Part shown: positions 1 to 6,032 of the stretch, piece by piece
Numbering within the stretch: position 1 is the first letter of the stretch
How the letters are laid out: each line of letters opens with the position of its first letter
Assembly (NCBI GenBank): GCA_905234305.1
Contig: CAJOHT010000027.1
Location: forward strand, 1-8,911
Length of the DNA stretch: 8,911 nucleotides
Reading direction: 5' to 3'
Source of the DNA: an uncultured Ruminococcus sp.
GTDB lineage: Bacteria > Bacillota > Clostridia > Oscillospirales > Acutalibacteraceae
The notes under the pieces: generated by a model
Seen by the model: the letters and a program-made list of their open reading frames with translations, nothing else
Told to the model about the DNA's origin: nothing
Databases searched by the model: none
Program-made: the position numbers and the translations under genes

Positions 1-1890
1 GATGGCGTAATTTTTAACAACGGCGCTTTGCAATATACTCAACAGACGGTCAATATTGAGTCAGGTATCTCAAATAACGCGCAATTTGTTGTCACCAATA
101 CAACAGATTCGAGCGGTCATTATAATGTCGAAACTGGTCCGTCATATTACCTCGTAGGTTCTATGAACGGATGGAGCAATAATGACGCTTATAAGTTTTC
201 GTTAAATACCGAAAATACGGATAACGTTGAGTATAAACTGTCGGGAGTTCAGCTTAGTGCAGGCGCTACGTTGAAAATCCACGATTCTAAAAACGCATGG
301 TATCCCGACGGTATGAATAACGATTATGAGGTTGACGCGGCAGGTACTTATGATGTATACTTCCGCCCGAACGGCGACGGTAATGAAGATTGGCACAATG
401 GATATTTTAAGCTCGTTAACGTTACTCCGTGTGCGGTAACATGGGAGGACGGCGACGGCAATACCCTGAAAACAGATACCGTTACCTACGGCGATACTCC
501 CGAATATACGGGCGATACGCCGACTAAAGAGCCGACCGCTCAGTATACTTATACATTCTCAGGCTGGTCGCCCGAAGTTGCGGCGGTAACAGGCAACGTT
601 ACCTATACCGCGCAGTTTACCGAAAGCCTCAGAACCTTTACCGTAACGTGGAAAAACTACGACGGTACTGTGATTGAGACTGACGAGAATGTCGCGTACG
701 GCTCAAAGCCCACTTACAACAGCGATACGCCTACAAGAGAAGCTGACGGAAACACAACCTACGCGTTCAGCGGATGGTCGCCCCAGATAAATGACGAAAC
801 TACGATTACCGAAGACGCTACTTATATCGCCAGATTCGGTACCAACACCCATACATATACTATTACGTGGAAAGACGGCGACGGCAATATCCTAAGGACC
901 GAGCCGTGTATCGAAGGCGTAACTCCTCATTATACGGGCGATACTCCTACTAAAACCGCCGACGCTCAGTATACCTATACCTTTAACAATACTTGGAATC
1001 CGCCGCTTGTAGCCGCGGACAGAGATACGGAATACACCGCGCAGTTCGACACTACAGTAAATGAATACGACGTAACCTGGAAAAATCACGACGGAACTAT
1101 ATTAAAAACCGAGAAGGTTAAGTACGGCGAGACTCCCGCTTATACGGGCGAAACTCCGACTAAGCCCTCGACTTTCTTAAAGAAATATACATTCTCAGGC
1201 TGGTCGCCCGAGGTAGTGGATGTTACAGGCACAGCCGAGTACACAGCGCAGTTTACAGAAAATGATGTAGATAAATATAACATCACCGTCACCAACGCGA
1301 TAGGCTGGGATAAGGTCAATGTATATTGCTGGTTAGGAGACGAGAATAATTCGTGGCCCGGTGTCGAGATGACTGCCGTCAGCGACGGCTTAACATATAC
1401 GGCTGAGATCCCCGCAACCGCCGAGGGCGTTATCTTTAACGACGGCGCGGCTCAGAATACTCAGCAGACCGACAATATTACTACGGGTATTAAAGACGGC
1501 GCTCACTGGGTAGTTTATAATAATAAAAATAATATCAGCGTTAAAAATGCTCAGGATTACTATCTTGTCGGCAGTATGAACGAATGGACCGACAGCAGTG
1601 AGTACAAGTTAACTCCAATTAAAAATGAAAACGGATACGAGGAATATAAGCTCTCGGGCGTTGAGCTTGCTAAGAACGCTCAGCTTAAGATACATAGCGG
1701 CGATACGTGGTATCCCGACGGGTATGATAATAACTATGTAGTTTCCGCTGAAGGTACATATGATGTTTATTTCCGTCCGAACGGTGAAGGTAACGCGGAC
1801 TGGTACGAGAGATATTTCTATCTCGTTAACGTTACTCCGTATAATGTTACCTGGGAAGACGGCGACGGCAATACCCTGAAAACAGATATC
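1..1890 (+). repeat. Segmental duplication of CBM26 + beta module + InlB-like repeat start
   Basis: Bases 1-480 and about 1423-1890 encode the same domain series. Both begin with a (D/E)GVIFN(N/D)G string, continue through YYLVGSMN and GTYDVYFRPNG, and run into VTWEDGDGNTLKTD. The offset is 1422 bp at the start and 1410 bp at the LVNVTP junction, so the copies differ by small in-frame indels. Nucleotide identity is highest at the junction (around 417-477 against 1827-1887), where long stretches are identical. This suggests recent duplication or gene conversion within the gene. Confidence 0.8.
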
Positions 1891-2799
1891 GTTTACCACG
1901 GAAATATGCCTGAGTACAGCGGCGAAACTCCTACAAAGTCGGCAACCGCGCAGTATACGTACGTGTTTAATGATAAGTGGTCGCCTGCTGTAACTGAGGC
2001 TACAGGCAACGTGACGTATAAGGCTCAGTTTGATTCTATCGTTAATAAATATAACATTAAGTTTGTTGACGAGGACGGAACGGAGTTGCAGAGCAGTGAA
2101 GTAGAGTACGGCACAACTCCCGCATATACAGGCGAAACTCCTGCAAAGGCGGCTGACGAACAGTATACATATACTTTCGCAGGCTGGACTCCCGAAGTTG
2201 AAGCAGTAAAAGGCGATGCAACATATACCGCAACATATGACGCTGAGGTTAAAGAAGACGCGGGAAAAATCAGCGTAGACGAGTATAAGCAAAACGGTAC
2301 ATATCCCAAGCAGGCGGGTAAAGTATTCGCGGGCTGGTACGAGGACGAGGATTTCAATACTCCGTTTAACGGAGATACGGGCGAAGCCTATGCGAGATTT
2401 GTGGATAAAGATATCTACACGGTCAAGTACCAATACAGTGAAAACACAACTCTTGATAGTGAAACGACTGATATAAGGTTTATAACGACAACAGATGATT
2501 TAAAATACAAGGCAGTCGGATTCTATCTTTACTATAACGGTCAGGAGTATAAATCCCCCCAAATCACTAATGTATATAAGAAGATAAAGGGAGGAGATAA
2601 TGAATATACGCCGAAAACATTCAGCCAGGATTCAAATTGGTTCGTAACATTCTCGATATGGAATATACCGAAATGTGTGTTTGACGGAGAATTTACGGTT
2701 CAGGCTTATTGGATAACTCAGGACGATACCGAGGTAGTCGGTGAAAGCCGCCCGTTTAAGATTAGCGATGATTTAAACAAAACCAATGATAATACTTAA
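1..2799 (+). CDS. Large secreted starch-binding (CBM26) / InlB-like repeat protein, 5' truncated by window edge
   Basis: The reading frame is open from base 1, so the gene starts upstream; the ATG at 28 is internal. The first ~100 bases encode the tail of a CBM26-like starch-binding module. A full copy lies at 1276-1520, with the family-like VNVYCW, SWPGVEM and GVIFNDG strings. Each CBM26 is followed by a second beta-rich module (145-429 and 1555-1839; YYLVGSMN at its start, GTYDVYFRPNG near its end) that I cannot assign to a CBM family. InlB B-repeat-like units of about 70 residues follow: four at 430-1272 and two at 1840-2256. A shorter AGWY-type unit lies near 2320-2400. The C-terminal 120 residues (TDIRFITT, VGFYLYYNG) form a beta-rich domain of unknown function. 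No catalytic domain, dockerin, LPXTG or membrane anchor is visible in this part. The likely role is extracellular binding to starch; any enzyme domain would have to lie upstream. The 48-aa gene follows 15 bp after the stop. Confidence 0.9.
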   Translation, partial: DGVIFNNGALQYTQQTVNIESGISNNAQFVVTNTTDSSGHYNVETGPSYYLVGSMNGWSNNDAYKFSLNTENTDNVEYKLSGVQLSAGATLKIHDSKNAWYPDGMNNDYEVDAAGTYDVYFRPNGDGNEDWHNGYFKLVNVTPCAVTWEDGDGNTLKTDTVTYGDTPEYTGDTPTKEPTAQYTYTFSGWSPEVAAVTGNVTYTAQFTESLRTFTVTWKNYDGTVIETDENVAYGSKPTYNSDTPTREADGNTTYAFSGWSPQINDETTITEDATYIARFGTNTHTYTITWKDGDGNILRTEPCIEGVTPHYTGDTPTKTADAQYTYTFNNTWNPPLVAADRDTEYTAQFDTTVNEYDVTWKNHDGTILKTEKVKYGETPAYTGETPTKPSTFLKKYTFSGWSPEVVDVTGTAEYTAQFTENDVDKYNITVTNAIGWDKVNVYCWLGDENNSWPGVEMTAVSDGLTYTAEIPATAEGVIFNDGAAQNTQQTDNITTGIKDGAHWVVYNNKNNISVKNAQDYYLVGSMNEWTDSSEYKLTPIKNENGYEEYKLSGVELAKNAQLKIHSGDTWYPDGYDNNYVVSAEGTYDVYFRPNGEGNADWYERYFYLVNVTPYNVTWEDGDGNTLKTDIVYHGNMPEYSGETPTKSATAQYTYVFNDKWSPAVTEATGNVTYKAQFDSIVNKYNIKFVDEDGTELQSSEVEYGTTPAYTGETPAKAADEQYTYTFAGWTPEVEAVKGDATYTATYDAEVKEDAGKISVDEYKQNGTYPKQAGKVFAGWYEDEDFNTPFNGDTGEAYARFVDKDIYTVKYQYSENTTLDSETTDIRFITTTDDLKYKAVGFYLYYNGQEYKSPQITNVYKKIKGGDNEYTPKTFSQDSNWFVTFSIWNIPKCVFDGEFTVQAYWITQDDTEVVGESRPFKISDDLNKTNDNT
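430..1272 (+). repeat. Four tandem InlB B-repeat-like units (~70 aa each) in the surface protein
   Basis: Units begin at 430, 637, 856 and 1066, each with a (Y/F/A)-x-(V/I)-T-W start, then DG(D/T), an exposed TPTK/TPTR segment, a YTFSGWSP-like core and a YTAQF-like end. The spacings are 207, 219 and 210 bp. Two further units start at 1840 and 2050. Such repeats are known from Listeria internalin B and many surface proteins of gut Firmicutes, where they act as spacers or adhesion modules. Here they most likely hold the starch-binding modules away from the cell. Confidence 0.75.
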
Positions 2800-2814
2800 G
2801 AAAGGATGATAAAA

Positions 2815-2961
2815 ATGAAAAAGGATTATAAAGAAACAGAGTTTGAGGTTGTAAACTACGAAACTGATGACGTGATTTGCGATTCTCTTACAGGAGGCGA
2901 CACTCAAGCAACCGAGGGCGGAGTGAATTTTCCTTTCTCTACGGAACCTGGAAAACCGTAA
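2815..2961 (+). CDS. 48-aa uncharacterised peptide, MKK-x-Y...DVI type
   Basis: This is a 48-residue ORF (MKKDYKETEFEV... ending in EPGKP). It begins 15 bp after the surface-protein stop and is preceded by AAAGGATG (2801-2808), a usable ribosome site 6-7 bp from the ATG. There is no signal peptide or membrane segment. The N-terminal 21 residues are acidic and align without gaps to the 58-aa peptide at 3195: shared M1, K2, Y5, E16, D19, V20, I21, with conservative K/R3, D/E4, F/M10 and V/I12. The C-terminal half is Gly/Thr/Pro-rich and probably disordered, with one Cys at position 22. From memory, short proteins with a similar start are common and unassigned in gut Clostridia. The leader-plus-variable-core layout could suit a RiPP precursor, but no maturation enzyme is in the window. 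Function unknown. Confidence 0.7.
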   Translation: MKKDYKETEFEVVNYETDDVICDSLTGGDTQATEGGVNFPFSTEPGKP

Positions 2962-2979
2962 TAAAAAATACAGTAAACG

Positions 2980-3003
2980 GGCGGCTGAAAAAGCCGCCTT
3001 TTT
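2980..3003 (+). terminator. Rho-independent terminator after the 48-aa gene
   Basis: GGCGGCT (2980-2986) pairs perfectly with AGCCGCC (2992-2998) around a GAAAA loop, followed by five T residues (2999-3003). It ends the transcript that carries the surface protein and the 48-aa gene. Confidence 0.9.
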
Positions 3004-3102
3004 ACGTATATAATGTTCACTTAAAAATCAGCGAAAATCCTATTGATGTCGCTAAACTACGATAAAACTCAATATTTTTTACGTTGTTTGTGTAAAAAAG
3101 TC

Positions 3103-3130
3103 TTGACAAAGGCAACAACAATGTTATAAT
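3103..3130 (+). promoter_or_regulatory. SigA-type promoter of the 58-aa peptide gene, consensus -35 and -10
   Basis: TTGACA (3103-3108) and TATAAT (3125-3130) both match the consensus exactly and are 16 bp apart, one short of the preferred 17. Transcription would start near 3137. An imperfect inverted repeat (GTATAT 3137-3142 / ATATAC 3145-3150) lies at the expected start point and could be an operator, though the AT-rich context makes chance possible. The promoter predicts strong, largely constitutive expression. Confidence 0.88.
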
Positions 3131-3178
3131 GATAGTGTATATGTATATACTGGTGATTTATTCATTAAAATCTAAGTT

Positions 3179-3186
3179 AAAGGAGG
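3179..3186 (+). promoter_or_regulatory. Ribosome binding site that fixes a UUG start
   Basis: AAAGGAGG at 3179-3186 is a near-complete Shine-Dalgarno sequence. The in-frame TTG at 3195 lies 8 bp downstream, the ideal distance. The upstream ATG at 3129 falls in the promoter -10 region and cannot be on the transcript. The next in-frame ATG (3222) is too far from the site. Confidence 0.85.
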
Positions 3187-3194
3187 CGTTCGTC

Positions 3195-3371
3195 TTGAAA
3201 AGAGAATATACTTTCCCGACAATGAAAATTGAAATTCTTGAAAAAGCGGATGTTATTCTTGCGTTGAGCGGTCCTTCTTCTGACGAGCAACAAGGTTCTT
3301 CTCAGGCCTTAAAGATGGAAATAGATAATCGCTATATGGATATATCGTCTTTCCTTACCCGTATTTTATAA
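3195..3371 (+). CDS. 58-aa uncharacterised peptide, UUG start, paralogue of the 48-aa peptide
   Basis: The start is TTG at 3195, chosen from the AAAGGAGG site 8 bp upstream and the promoter position; this gives 58 residues. The peptide begins MKREYTFPTMKIEI, continues ...ADVILALSG, then a Ser/Gln/Glu-rich stretch and a short C-terminal tail. Its first 21 residues align gap-free with the 48-aa peptide. The Y-x-x-P-x-M string at residues 5-10 resembles the Tyr-x-x-Pro-x-hydrophobic leader motif bound by RRE domains in Firmicutes lasso-peptide precursors, but no RRE, protease or cyclase gene is present. There is no clear signal peptide or membrane segment. The gene is monocistronic, with its own strong promoter and terminator, which makes it unlikely to be a chance ORF. 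Function unknown. Confidence 0.75.
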   Translation: MKREYTFPTMKIEILEKADVILALSGPSSDEQQGSSQALKMEIDNRYMDISSFLTRIL

Positions 3372-3391
3372 TATAAAGTGTGTATTCTTCG

Positions 3392-3413
3392 GCTCCCTTT
3401 CGGGAGCTTTTTT
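3392..3413 (+). terminator. Rho-independent terminator after the 58-aa peptide gene
   Basis: GCTCCC (3392-3397), loop TTTC, GGGAGC (3402-3407), then six T residues (3408-3413). It lies 20 bp after the stop codon. Confidence 0.9.
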
Positions 3414-3496
3414 GTTTCAGGCTTTTGTGCTTTTTGCATAAATACGGTGATTGATTTTTGGTGATAAATAATAATGAGAATATAGCGAAAATATGA

Positions 3497-3502
3497 TATA
3501 CT
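3497..3502 (+). promoter_or_regulatory. Possible -10 box of the transglutaminase-like gene
   Basis: TATACT at 3497-3502 matches five of six -10 positions and sits 27 bp before the start codon. There is no good -35 box at the right distance, so this is a weak or activator-dependent promoter at best. Some promoter must lie here because a terminator (3392-3413) precedes the gene. Confidence 0.35.
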
Positions 3503-3529
3503 GAAAAAAACTCTTTACGGAGGGAAATT

Positions 3530-5227
3530 ATGAGATTATTTAAATCGATAATTACGTTTATACTTGCGGCTTTTTTGGTTTTCTCAACCTGCGCTCTAAA
3601 CGCCGCCGCGGATACCCGCGACCAGCTTTTTTTGGGAGAGGGAGAAACCTTTACGCTGCCGTTTGAGGCTCAGTCGGAGTATAATATCGGCGATCCTAGC
3701 GTTATAAGCGTCGACGGTAAAACCGTTACCGCGCTGAAAACAGGAAGAAGCACACTTAATTATACGGGAGTTGACGGCGAGGTATATCTTTACGCCATTA
3801 TAGTAAATCAGGCTCCTTCTTCAATAAAGCTGAACTGCTCGAAAAAGACGCTTTATACAAATAAATCGTTTGATTTGCATTACGGTATTCCCGCGGGGAC
3901 TTCGTCAGCCGTAACCTTTAAGAGCAGTAATAAAAAGGCGGTTTCCGTAAGCCCGAACGGTAAGGTTTTCGCTAAGAAAAAGGGAAGTTATACAGTTACC
4001 GCCTCAACCTATAACGGAAAAACGGCACAGTGCAGGGTAACAGTCAAACAGGCTGTTTCGAGGATAGATTTGTCCAGGCAGAGGATAGCGCTTTCGGTAA
4101 AAGGAAAGTATAAGCTAAAAGCCTTCGTCAACAGCAAAGCCGTATCGAAAAGCTATAAATGGAAAAGCTCTAATAAAAAAGTCGCTTCCGTTAAGGGCAA
4201 GGGCAAAAGCGCCGTGATTACCGCTAAAAAGAAGGGCAAAGCCGTAATAACAGTAAAAGCCTCGAGCGGAGTTAAACAGAGCTGTATCGTGAACGTTACG
4301 TCTACAAAAACCTCCGACAGTATGGCTAAGCAGATAAACTCCCAGCCTCTATATAAGGAAAAAACAGGCTTTAAGGCGCTCGATAAGCTCGTAAATAAAA
4401 TCTTTAAAAAGATTTTTAAAAAGGGCTATTCTACCTACGATAAGGTAAAAGCGATTTATGATTACGAGATAAAGAAATTTGATTACGGACACTCGTTCCT
4501 TAACTCAAAACAGGCGTCAAAAGCCTATTCAAAGGACGACAGGATCTATAAGTCCGGGTACGATTCCTATATTGCGGGAAGGGCGTATACTACGCTTGTG
4601 ACTAATATAGGAGTATGTACCGATTACGCCGCTGTATTTACTGTTATGACGCGCGCTTTAGGACTCGACACCTACAGCGTCGGCGGAACTACGACTAAAG
4701 CTGGCGGCGGCTGGACAGGCCACGACTGGAACAATATGATAATTAACGGAAAGTATATTGTTTTTGACGCTCAGGTTGAGGATAATATTTCCGAGTCTAT
4801 GGGCGGCTCTATTAATTACTACCGCTTCGCTAAAAAGAAAAACGAGGTTAAGAATAATTATAAATACAGAGGCCGTGAAAACAGTATAAGAAGCTATAAG
4901 CATTTTAAGTCGGTCAACGACGAAAAATTCTCGATAAAGCTGGAGCTTAATTACGGCGGAAAAACAATGTCAAAACAGTACGTATGGAAGCTAAACGGCA
5001 ACTTTGCGTACAATACTATAAACCTTGACCTCGGTTCCTATGAAGGGAAAGTAAAATACAAAATCAAGGTTTTAAACGGAGGGGGAAGCTATTACCTCAG
5101 CGGCGACGGCGATAACTACAGCGGATACTACAGTATCTCTACCTTTGAGGGTGAAACTGACGCGTATAGCTTATCGGTAATGGCGCTCGCGGACAGATAT
5201 TCAGGACGGTCGTTCGGATTTAGTTAA
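3530..5227 (+). CDS. Secreted protein with Ig-like (Big_2) domains and a transglutaminase-like cysteine domain
   Basis: The 565-aa product starts with a signal peptide (basic start, hydrophobic residues 7-23, likely cut after A27). Cys21 lacks a canonical lipobox. Three Big_2-like Ig folds follow at about residues 29-95, 95-174 and 175-257; the last two carry the typical (K/S)SSNKK(A/V)(V/A)S(V) core and a KKKG turn. A transglutaminase-like core spans about 300-425: Cys363 in GVCTDYA, His398 in GHDWNN and Asp413 in VFDAQ form the expected catalytic triad. Residues 440-565 are a beta-rich C-terminal region of unknown function. Proteins of this superfamily can cross-link, deamidate or cleave peptide bonds, and the sequence does not say which applies. 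The high Lys content suggests binding to acidic cell-wall polymers. Start: GGAGGG lies 5 bp before the ATG. The gene is flanked by terminators, so it is probably monocistronic. Confidence 0.88.
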   Translation: MRLFKSIITFILAAFLVFSTCALNAAADTRDQLFLGEGETFTLPFEAQSEYNIGDPSVISVDGKTVTALKTGRSTLNYTGVDGEVYLYAIIVNQAPSSIKLNCSKKTLYTNKSFDLHYGIPAGTSSAVTFKSSNKKAVSVSPNGKVFAKKKGSYTVTASTYNGKTAQCRVTVKQAVSRIDLSRQRIALSVKGKYKLKAFVNSKAVSKSYKWKSSNKKVASVKGKGKSAVITAKKKGKAVITVKASSGVKQSCIVNVTSTKTSDSMAKQINSQPLYKEKTGFKALDKLVNKIFKKIFKKGYSTYDKVKAIYDYEIKKFDYGHSFLNSKQASKAYSKDDRIYKSGYDSYIAGRAYTTLVTNIGVCTDYAAVFTVMTRALGLDTYSVGGTTTKAGGGWTGHDWNNMIINGKYIVFDAQVEDNISESMGGSINYYRFAKKKNEVKNNYKYRGRENSIRSYKHFKSVNDEKFSIKLELNYGGKTMSKQYVWKLNGNFAYNTINLDLGSYEGKVKYKIKVLNGGGSYYLSGDGDNYSGYYSISTFEGETDAYSLSVMALADRYSGRSFGFS

Positions 5228-5248
5228 TATAGCAAATAATAAAAACCG

Positions 5249-5273
5249 CGGCACAGAAATGTGCCGTGTTTTT
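5249..5273 (+). terminator. Rho-independent terminator after the transglutaminase-like gene
   Basis: CGGCACA (5249-5255), GAAA tetraloop, TGTGCCG (5260-5266), then TG and a run of five T (5269-5273). An A-run lies just before the stem, so weak termination from the other strand is also possible. Confidence 0.85.
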
Positions 5274-5332
5274 GCGTGGCGATACTCGCCTCCCTTGCTA
5301 AAGGTGGCGGAAAACAAAAAATATTTTTTTAA

Positions 5333-5356
5333 AAATTGCATAAAACTATGCAATTT
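5333..5356 (+). promoter_or_regulatory. Perfect 10-bp inverted repeat upstream of the winged-helix gene (candidate operator)
   Basis: AAATTGCATA (5333-5342) and TATGCAATTT (5347-5356) are exact inverted copies separated by AAAC. The element ends 37 bp before the ribosome-site region start codon (5393), where promoter elements are expected. The gene downstream encodes a DNA-binding protein, so autoregulation is a natural reading. The AT-rich arms and lack of an immediate T-run make it a poor terminator, and the preceding gene already has one. The ATGCAA core partly resembles the repeats inside the gene (5702-5785). Confidence 0.6.
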
Positions 5357-5380
5357 CCCTCTTTTTTGTATATATAGGTG

Positions 5381-5387
5381 AAGGGGG
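5381..5387 (+). promoter_or_regulatory. Ribosome binding site that places the start of the winged-helix gene
   Basis: AAGGGGG (5381-5387) lies 5 bp before ATG 5393 and 8 bp before ATG 5396. It would be inside the coding region if the upstream in-frame GTG at 5378 were the start, so one of the two ATGs is preferred. Confidence 0.65.
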
Positions 5388-5392
5388 AATTT

Positions 5393-5914
5393 ATGATGGA
5401 AAAAGAATATTATCTCGCTATTCCTTATGATTTGCTTTCCGATAATGCGCTTAATCTGACCGAGAAAAGTGTTATTGCCGAGATTATGAGTTTGTATAGA
5501 ATAAAAGGACAGTGCTACGCCTCTAACGCTTACTTCTCAAAACGTCTGGGTTTAAGCGAGAGAACCATATCCACCGTTTTGAACAGGTTAAAAGATAAAG
5601 GGTATTTAACGCTGTGTACAGAGAAGAATTACAAAAGGATTATAAATGTGATTGATGAAAAGATAAGAGGTTATTTCTTCTTTACAAGCAGCGATAAAAA
5701 CGCAAAATCTTCTAAGGGGGTAGAAAAATCTTCCGACCAAAATGCAAAATCTTCCAGCCTGACTGCAAATTCTTCTACATATAATAATAATTATAATAAT
5801 AATAAAAATAATATTTATAATTATAAAAAACACAAAAATTCTTTTTTTGATAATGAAGAATACATAAGACCGAAAACAAGCTACGACCTTGAGGAGCTTA
5901 TGAGGATAAAATAA
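5393..5914 (+). CDS. Winged-helix DNA-binding protein (HTH_36 / replication-initiator N-domain type)
   Basis: This is a 173-aa protein. Residues 6-95 form a winged helix: IPYDLLSDNALNLTEKSV, then NAYFSKRLGLSERTISTVLN, whose recognition helix is about residues 55-68, and a KDKGYL wing. It resembles the HTH_36 group found in phage and plasmid replication proteins and in some chromosomal regulators. Residues 97-131 are five heptads with a central Ser-Ser (FTSSDKN, AKSSKGV, EKSSDQN, AKSSSLT, ANSSTYN). An Asn/Tyr/Lys-rich stretch (128-150) and a short C-terminal tail (SYDLEELMRIK) follow. From memory, a similar Tyr-Asp-(I/L)-Glu-Glu ending occurs in mobile-element replication proteins. No DnaD or other replication C-domain is present and no mobility genes are nearby, so this may be a relic or a domesticated regulator. 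The DNA of the linker holds 21-bp repeats and an A/T-only tract, described separately. An alternative start is GTG 5378. Confidence 0.8.
   Translation: MMEKEYYLAIPYDLLSDNALNLTEKSVIAEIMSLYRIKGQCYASNAYFSKRLGLSERTISTVLNRLKDKGYLTLCTEKNYKRIINVIDEKIRGYFFFTSSDKNAKSSKGVEKSSDQNAKSSSLTANSSTYNNNYNNNKNNIYNYKKHKNSFFDNEEYIRPKTSYDLEELMRIK
5702..5785 (+). repeat. Four in-phase 21-bp iteron-like direct repeats inside the winged-helix gene
   Basis: Units start at 5702, 5723, 5744 and 5765, exactly 21 bp apart. The conserved core is G(C/A)AAA(A/T)TCTTC(T/C) over the first 12 bp of each unit; the remaining 9 bp vary. Because 21 bp is seven codons, each unit encodes one (A/E)(K/N)SS heptad. A fifth unit at 5681 keeps the Ser-Ser heptad but uses AGC AGC codons, so it is not conserved as DNA. 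The period equals about two DNA helical turns, as in iterons bound by replication initiators. The alternative is a repetitive disordered linker. Confidence 0.75.
5779..5830 (+). other. 52-bp tract of only A and T, directly after the 21-bp repeats
   Basis: Every base from 5779 to 5830 is A or T, made largely of AAT and TAT triplets that encode an Asn/Tyr/Lys-rich stretch. It overlaps the end of the last 21-bp repeat. The placement next to repeats is typical of a DNA unwinding element, but Asn-rich low-complexity linkers in AT-leaning genomes give the same composition. Confidence 0.7.
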
Positions 5915-5927
5915 TTTTAAAATGAAT

Positions 5928-5946
5928 AAAAAACTAACTGTTTTTT
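5928..5946 (+). terminator. Weak possible terminator after the winged-helix gene
   Basis: AAAAAAC (5928-5934) can pair with GTTTTTT (5940-5946) around TAACT, with one more T following. The stem is almost entirely A-T, so termination would be inefficient; some read-through into the pullulanase gene is possible. Confidence 0.3.
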
Positions 5947-5966
5947 TGATTATAATGTCAATAGTA

Positions 5967-5995
5967 TTTACAGGCGATATATGTTAAAATATAAG
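5967..5995 (+). promoter_or_regulatory. Probable SigA promoter of the pullulanase gene
   Basis: TTTACA (5967-5972) and TATAAG (5990-5995) each match five of six consensus positions with an optimal 17-bp spacer. The start point would be near 6002, giving a leader of about 30 bases with AAAGGA (6019-6024) 8 bp before the ATG. No clear catabolite-control (cre) palindrome was recognised by eye. Confidence 0.6.
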
Positions 5996-6032
5996 GGTAG
6001 GTTTTGAAATTTAATATGAAAGGAAAAGATGT

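Noticed and set aside
1609..2433. Long minus-strand open frame (274 codons) opposite the surface-protein gene
   Set aside because: It lies wholly antisense to a well-supported repeat protein. Its product has no recognisable domain, and its length follows from the codon bias of the repeats on the plus strand.
2877..3065. 62-codon plus-strand open frame
   Set aside because: It overlaps the 48-aa gene in another frame, runs through the terminator at 2980-3003 and has no ribosome site.
3129..3194. Upstream ATG extension of the 58-aa peptide (80 aa)
   Set aside because: The ATG lies in the promoter -10 region, before the transcript starts. The strong ribosome site points to TTG 3195.
5333..5356. 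Inverted repeat as a transcription terminator
   Set aside because: The stem is AT-rich with no immediate T-run, and the upstream gene already ends at a better terminator (5249-5273); an operator fits better.
5606..5833. Minus-strand Ile-rich, membrane-like open frame opposite the winged-helix gene
   Set aside because: The hydrophobic run is the complement of the A/T-only tract (AAT read as ATT), not a membrane protein; there is no ribosome site.
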